A stretch of 64,000 bases of DNA from assembly GCA_905182985.1 (NCBI GenBank), contig CAJJDN010000177.1, positions 125,413 through 189,412 on the forward strand, given 5' to 3'. The position numbers and the translations under genes are program-made. The notes under the pieces were generated by a model that worked only from the letters and a program-made list of their open reading frames with translations, searched no databases and was not told the origin of the DNA. This stretch comes from Paramecium sonneborni. Taxonomy: Eukaryota; Ciliophora; Oligohymenophorea; Peniculida; Parameciidae. Positions 60,731 through 64,000 of the stretch are shown piece after piece (position 1 is the first letter of the stretch; every line of letters starts with the position of its first letter).

Positions 60731-60783
60731 CCATTTTTTATTGCATCTCTTACTTCTTATGAAATCTATAATAAATTATCCAT
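60731..60783 (-). CDS. PsuG 5' end, truncated assembly copy
   Basis: First 18 codons of PsuG ([18 protein letters not shown]) cut at the n. Part of the contig overlap. Confidence 0.8.
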
Positions 60784-61082
60784 TAATTATTTATGATTTT
60801 TATATTTATTGTTATAAACTTAGTTGCTACTTATCAAATTGAGTCAAAATTAAGATCATATTAATAACATAATCATTTAAATATTATATTGGATAACTTT
60901 TCATTAAATAAGGAAAAACCTATCAAAGATAAAGTTATTTCTTAAACTATACCATTTATTCTTAGAACATGATTAAACTTAATCTTAATCTATTTTAATA
61001 TTCTAAAATATTTAATATACATTAAATCTCCTTCTTAGAATATGGATTATATTAGATTAATTTAATTACAATAATAATTAAT

Positions 61083-61468
61083 TCATCTTATTGACAACTT
61101 AACACCATTTTGAAAATTTGATTTCCTATAACACATCAGATACTCATTGTTATCTAAATAGATATTGAATATCTATAATATGATATCACAACCACAAATC
61201 TTTATTAAAAATGTTTGAATAATGGGTTTTCCAAAATTAAAAGAATATATAAATGCAAAAGATTAGGGATCCTTCGAAATTCATTTAGTTTCTATTTGTA
61301 ACATGAGAAAGTTAACTCATCATAAAGAACAACTTTTATAGATCAAATTATGGCTGTATGTTCATAAAAATCCCTTATAAAAGGTAGAAAGAAAGCCTTG
61401 ATTCTATTCATTACATCATCTTTAGAGATGTTAAAATATGATTAATAATATGGAATCTGAATATACAT
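61083..61468 (-). pseudogene. Yip1-like remnant, second assembly copy
   Basis: Same sequence as 59433-59818, including the in-frame TGA (61343-61345). It is an independent contig's reading of the locus, so the TGA is seen twice if the contigs came from different reads. Confidence 0.45.
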
Positions 61469-61507
61469 CTTCTTCTTAAAAAAAATCAATTTTATAAAAT
61501 AAATTTA

Positions 61508-62245
61508 ATGATTAAAGTAAAGAGTTCAGGCATTAAAGAAATTGATGCAGCTAAATATTTTCTTGAAGCGGTCTTATAGTTAAGAGATTGTTTAAATGAA
61601 TCTAAATAAATAATTATTGATGCATAAGGAGAAGACATCTGTGTAGCAACTTGTGTATTAGAATTATTAAAGAATTAATTTCCTAATAATAAAAATTTAA
61701 TCAAAACAAGCGGTTCTATCAATGATATCTAGGATTGTAAAGAAAGTGGAATAATAATTAGCTTTCAAGTATTGGATTTTGGTTAAGTAATTTAGAATCC
61801 ATATACTTATGTTGAGAAATATTTGCATTAATTGATAGACTATGAAAAATCATAAAATAAAAATATCATAGAGAATAATTCAACATTAAAGCAAAATAAA
61901 TAATAATATCAACAACAACAATAATAATAATAAAAAGAGATATAAATAGAATCTACATAGAAATAAGATTAATAATAAAGACCATAATTTGATATGCATG
62001 ATAAATAGAGCAACTCAAAAAATAAACAGTAAAACAAAATGCCAATGAATTATATTGGAGATGAAGAACTGATCTCAGATGGATTACATGGATTTGCTTA
62101 AGCTTTTGATTCAAAATTTGGGGCAAATGGCAATGAAAAGAAAAATAAAAGTAGAAAAAATAAATAAAAAAAAGTTGACAATGATTTTTAAGATTAAAAT
62201 TTTATTCGAGGCAACATAAAATATAGAGGAGGATTTAATTATTGA
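61508..62245 (+). CDS. Alba-RGG protein, second assembly copy
   Basis: Identical in translation to 59858-60595. Most likely the same locus assembled twice. Confidence 0.75.
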
Positions 62246-62379
62246 TTAATAATTACAAAAATAATAGTTAAAATATTCCTAATGTAATAAATTAATCATT
62301 TTTTATAAGATTTACTTTTTAATTTGACCTTAATTACAATAAAATTATTTAGTAGAGATGAGCAAGTATTCTTAAAGTA

Positions 62380-62936
62380 ATTCTTATTTTTTATCTATTT
62401 TTCTTTCTTCTTTATACATATTTCATTTAAAACTTATAAATTTTATGTTATCTATTCTTTACTTAATCGTTGATTATGCAGTTAATTATTGATTAGAATC
62501 AATTTTATTCGTTTATATTTGGTATTATTCTTAAATATCAAATTAATAATTTTATTAATTTATTTCTCAAGAATAATATATCGAGAATTTTGTTATCAAT
62601 AATTAATTTACTTTTGATATTCACATATTCAATATGCATCCTATTTCAAAATATATAATTGATATATAATGAATAATTGAATTAAATGATTAGGTTATAA
62701 ATTTTGGTTGCTAATAAAGGGAATATTTGATGATGGATTTCTTCTTAAAATTTAGAAATGGAAAGGCATTAATAATAACTATAAATAGATTAATTATATA
62801 AAATTTATAATTAAATTAAAAAGCATAATTAGAAAATATAAATACTTTTATAATTGATTTCAGTTTTTTAGAACAAATTATTATCTCAACTTCCAAAAAT
62901 TGTACGTCATAATATAATAATATTAAAAATACACTT
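62380..62936. other. Intergenic spacer
   Basis: About 560 bp, AT-rich. Contains no gene or RNA that I recognise; probably the promoter region of the AlkB-like gene. Confidence 0.5.
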
Positions 62937-64000
62937 ATGATAAACAGCAAAATAAAGATCTTCAATGATGACTCCCTTCTATTTAGTAGTTATCAATACT
63001 ATACGATTCCATTTTTGTATACAATGGCTATGATATTGATTTCATACTTCGAAAATGCTTGGATAGCAATTTGGATAGTTTATACCTTAATTCCTTTTTT
63101 GGATGAATTCTTTTCATTAGATCTTCGTAATCCAACAAAGGATGAATAGATGTAAATAAAATATAAGATTAAATTTAGGAAATTAGAGTAAGAGATGAAA
63201 TTTAAGCTTCCATTATATTCAAGTGTCATCTTTGATTGGATAAGTTTAGTTTGGATGATAAATTTCCTTTTAAACAATGAGATATAGATATTAAATAAGT
63301 TAGGTATAATATTTTTATGTGGGAATTTGGCAGCCTCAAACATCAATATAGCTCATGAGTTGTTTCATAAGGATAATTTTCTAGATAAATTTCTAGGAAC
63401 TTTAACCTTAGCTAGAAATCTATATATCCATTTTGCTATAGAACATATTCATGGACATCATAGACATGTTGCTACTCCTAAAGATCCAGCATCTTCATTA
63501 AAAGGACAAAAGATATGGAATTTCTTACCTTAAACTATAAAAGGCTCATATCTATCAGCTTGGAATTATGAAGCAGATCTAGTATCAAAGAAATATGGAT
63601 CAGTCATTAGAATATAAAATAGAATGATATGGTAATTAATTTAATTATATTCTAGGTATACTTTTTCATATTTTATTATTCCTTGTATATTTTATTATTA
63701 CTTTGGCATTATGGGATGTGTTTATTTCTTAGGAACTGTGATCAATAGTGTTGTTTATTTAGAAACTATTAATTATATCGAACATTATGGTTTAAGTAGA
63801 AAAGAGATAGAACCTGGAAAATATGAAAAAGTTGATATTCGTCATAGCTGGAATGCTCCACATAGATTATCTAATTACTTACTCTTTAAATTATAAAGAC
63901 ATTCAGATCATCATGAAAATCCTTATAAATCATATTAGACTTTATGTTCATATGAAGAGAGTCCTTAATTACCACATGGATATACAGTTTGTATACTTTT
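62937..64000 (+). CDS. AlkB-type membrane di-iron monooxygenase (alkane hydroxylase-like), 3' end beyond window
   Basis: Integral-membrane non-haem di-iron oxygenase that inserts oxygen into terminal methyl groups or related lipid substrates. At least 345 aa; one 24-nt intron (63632-63655). Several hydrophobic helices in the N-terminal 120 residues (AMILISYFENAWIAIWIVY). All histidine boxes are present: NIAHELFHK (HExxxH), EHIHGHHRHVATPKDPA (EHxxGHHxxxATPxDPA), NYIEHYGL (NYxEHYGL) and LQRHSDHHENP (LQRHSDHHxxP). The match to bacterial AlkB is very tight, while base composition and intron are ciliate. It is cut by the window end at PHGYTVC. Confidence 0.92.

Larger units (their letters stand above)
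60731..62379. repeat. 1,649-bp direct repeat copy 2 (contig overlap)
   Basis: Duplicate of 59081-60729 directly after a single n. It begins within PsuG codons with no rest of the gene, so it is a contig end and not a complete duplication. It continues without break toward the AlkB gene. Confidence 0.9.

Noticed and set aside
1..64000. CRISPR arrays, bacterial operons, ribosome-binding sites
   Set aside because: The code, introns and composition are those of a ciliate nucleus. No spaced short repeats of CRISPR type were seen.
1..64000. tRNA or rRNA genes
   Set aside because: I saw no convincing T-loop motif with a paired acceptor stem and no rRNA-like GC-richer block. A covariance-model scan was not possible here.

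Overview
This is a macronuclear-type ciliate sequence, most likely Paramecium or a close relative. It is roughly 80% A+T. Long reading frames appear only when TAA and TAG are read as glutamine and TGA is the sole stop. The frames are joined by tiny introns, mostly 20-33 nt, GT(A)...TAG. Genes are packed tightly on both strands, some with divergent starts only 11 bp apart. All coordinates here use that code; exon joins were worked out by hand from frame continuity and family motifs. The species cannot be named from the sequence alone.

Layout. 1-6.7 kb: AT-rich edge, a PLAA/Doa1 protein (minus), a divergent pair of an ARL6/BBS3-like GTPase (minus) and a coiled-coil protein (plus). 6.7-17 kb, plus: VPS15, a small basic protein, VPS8 and two tandem MGCC lipid-anchor-type small proteins. 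17.6-24.8 kb, minus: a nephrocystin-3/NACHT-like P-loop NTPase with a long coiled coil, then a protein with DH-PH-PX-FERM architecture. 25.5-31 kb, minus: a U1-type zinc-finger frame split by an in-frame TGA, then a cyclic-nucleotide phosphodiesterase. 31-35 kb, plus: a PP2C phosphatase and an SHMT-like protein lacking the PLP lysine. 35-40 kb, minus: a B-box/SPRY-like protein, an FKBP-TPR protein and two unknowns. 40.6-46.9 kb: a coiled-coil protein, a twin-GAF protein, a charged low-complexity protein and a HEAT-like protein. 46.9-52.2 kb: a polyQ non-canonical poly(A) polymerase, a Rab21-like GTPase and a CK1-family kinase. 52.7-55 kb: two tandem Cys-rich proteins and a two-zinc-finger coiled-coil protein. 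55.1-62.4 kb: a coiled-coil gene interrupted by a PsuG fragment, a broken gene, PsuG (pseudouridine-5'-phosphate glycosidase), a Yip1-like remnant and an Alba-RGG protein. 62.9 kb to the end: an AlkB-type membrane monooxygenase running off the edge.

Assembly. At three places exact long direct repeats flank runs of N or a single n (27014-28096 / 28255-29337; 32601-33761 / 33763-34923; 59081-60729 / 60731-62379). These look like un-merged contig overlaps. A further 549-bp copy of the PsuG interior sits inside another gene (55887-56435) and shares its right breakpoint with the third repeat.

Themes. Several genes act in endosomal or ciliary membrane traffic (VPS15, VPS8, Rab21, ARL6, the PX-FERM RhoGEF, the NPHP3-like protein). 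There is no operon logic as in bacteria, so this may be chance. The most interesting observation is a set of introns that appear to end in AAG instead of TAG. It is best supported inside the invariant WDTAGQE motif of the Rab gene.
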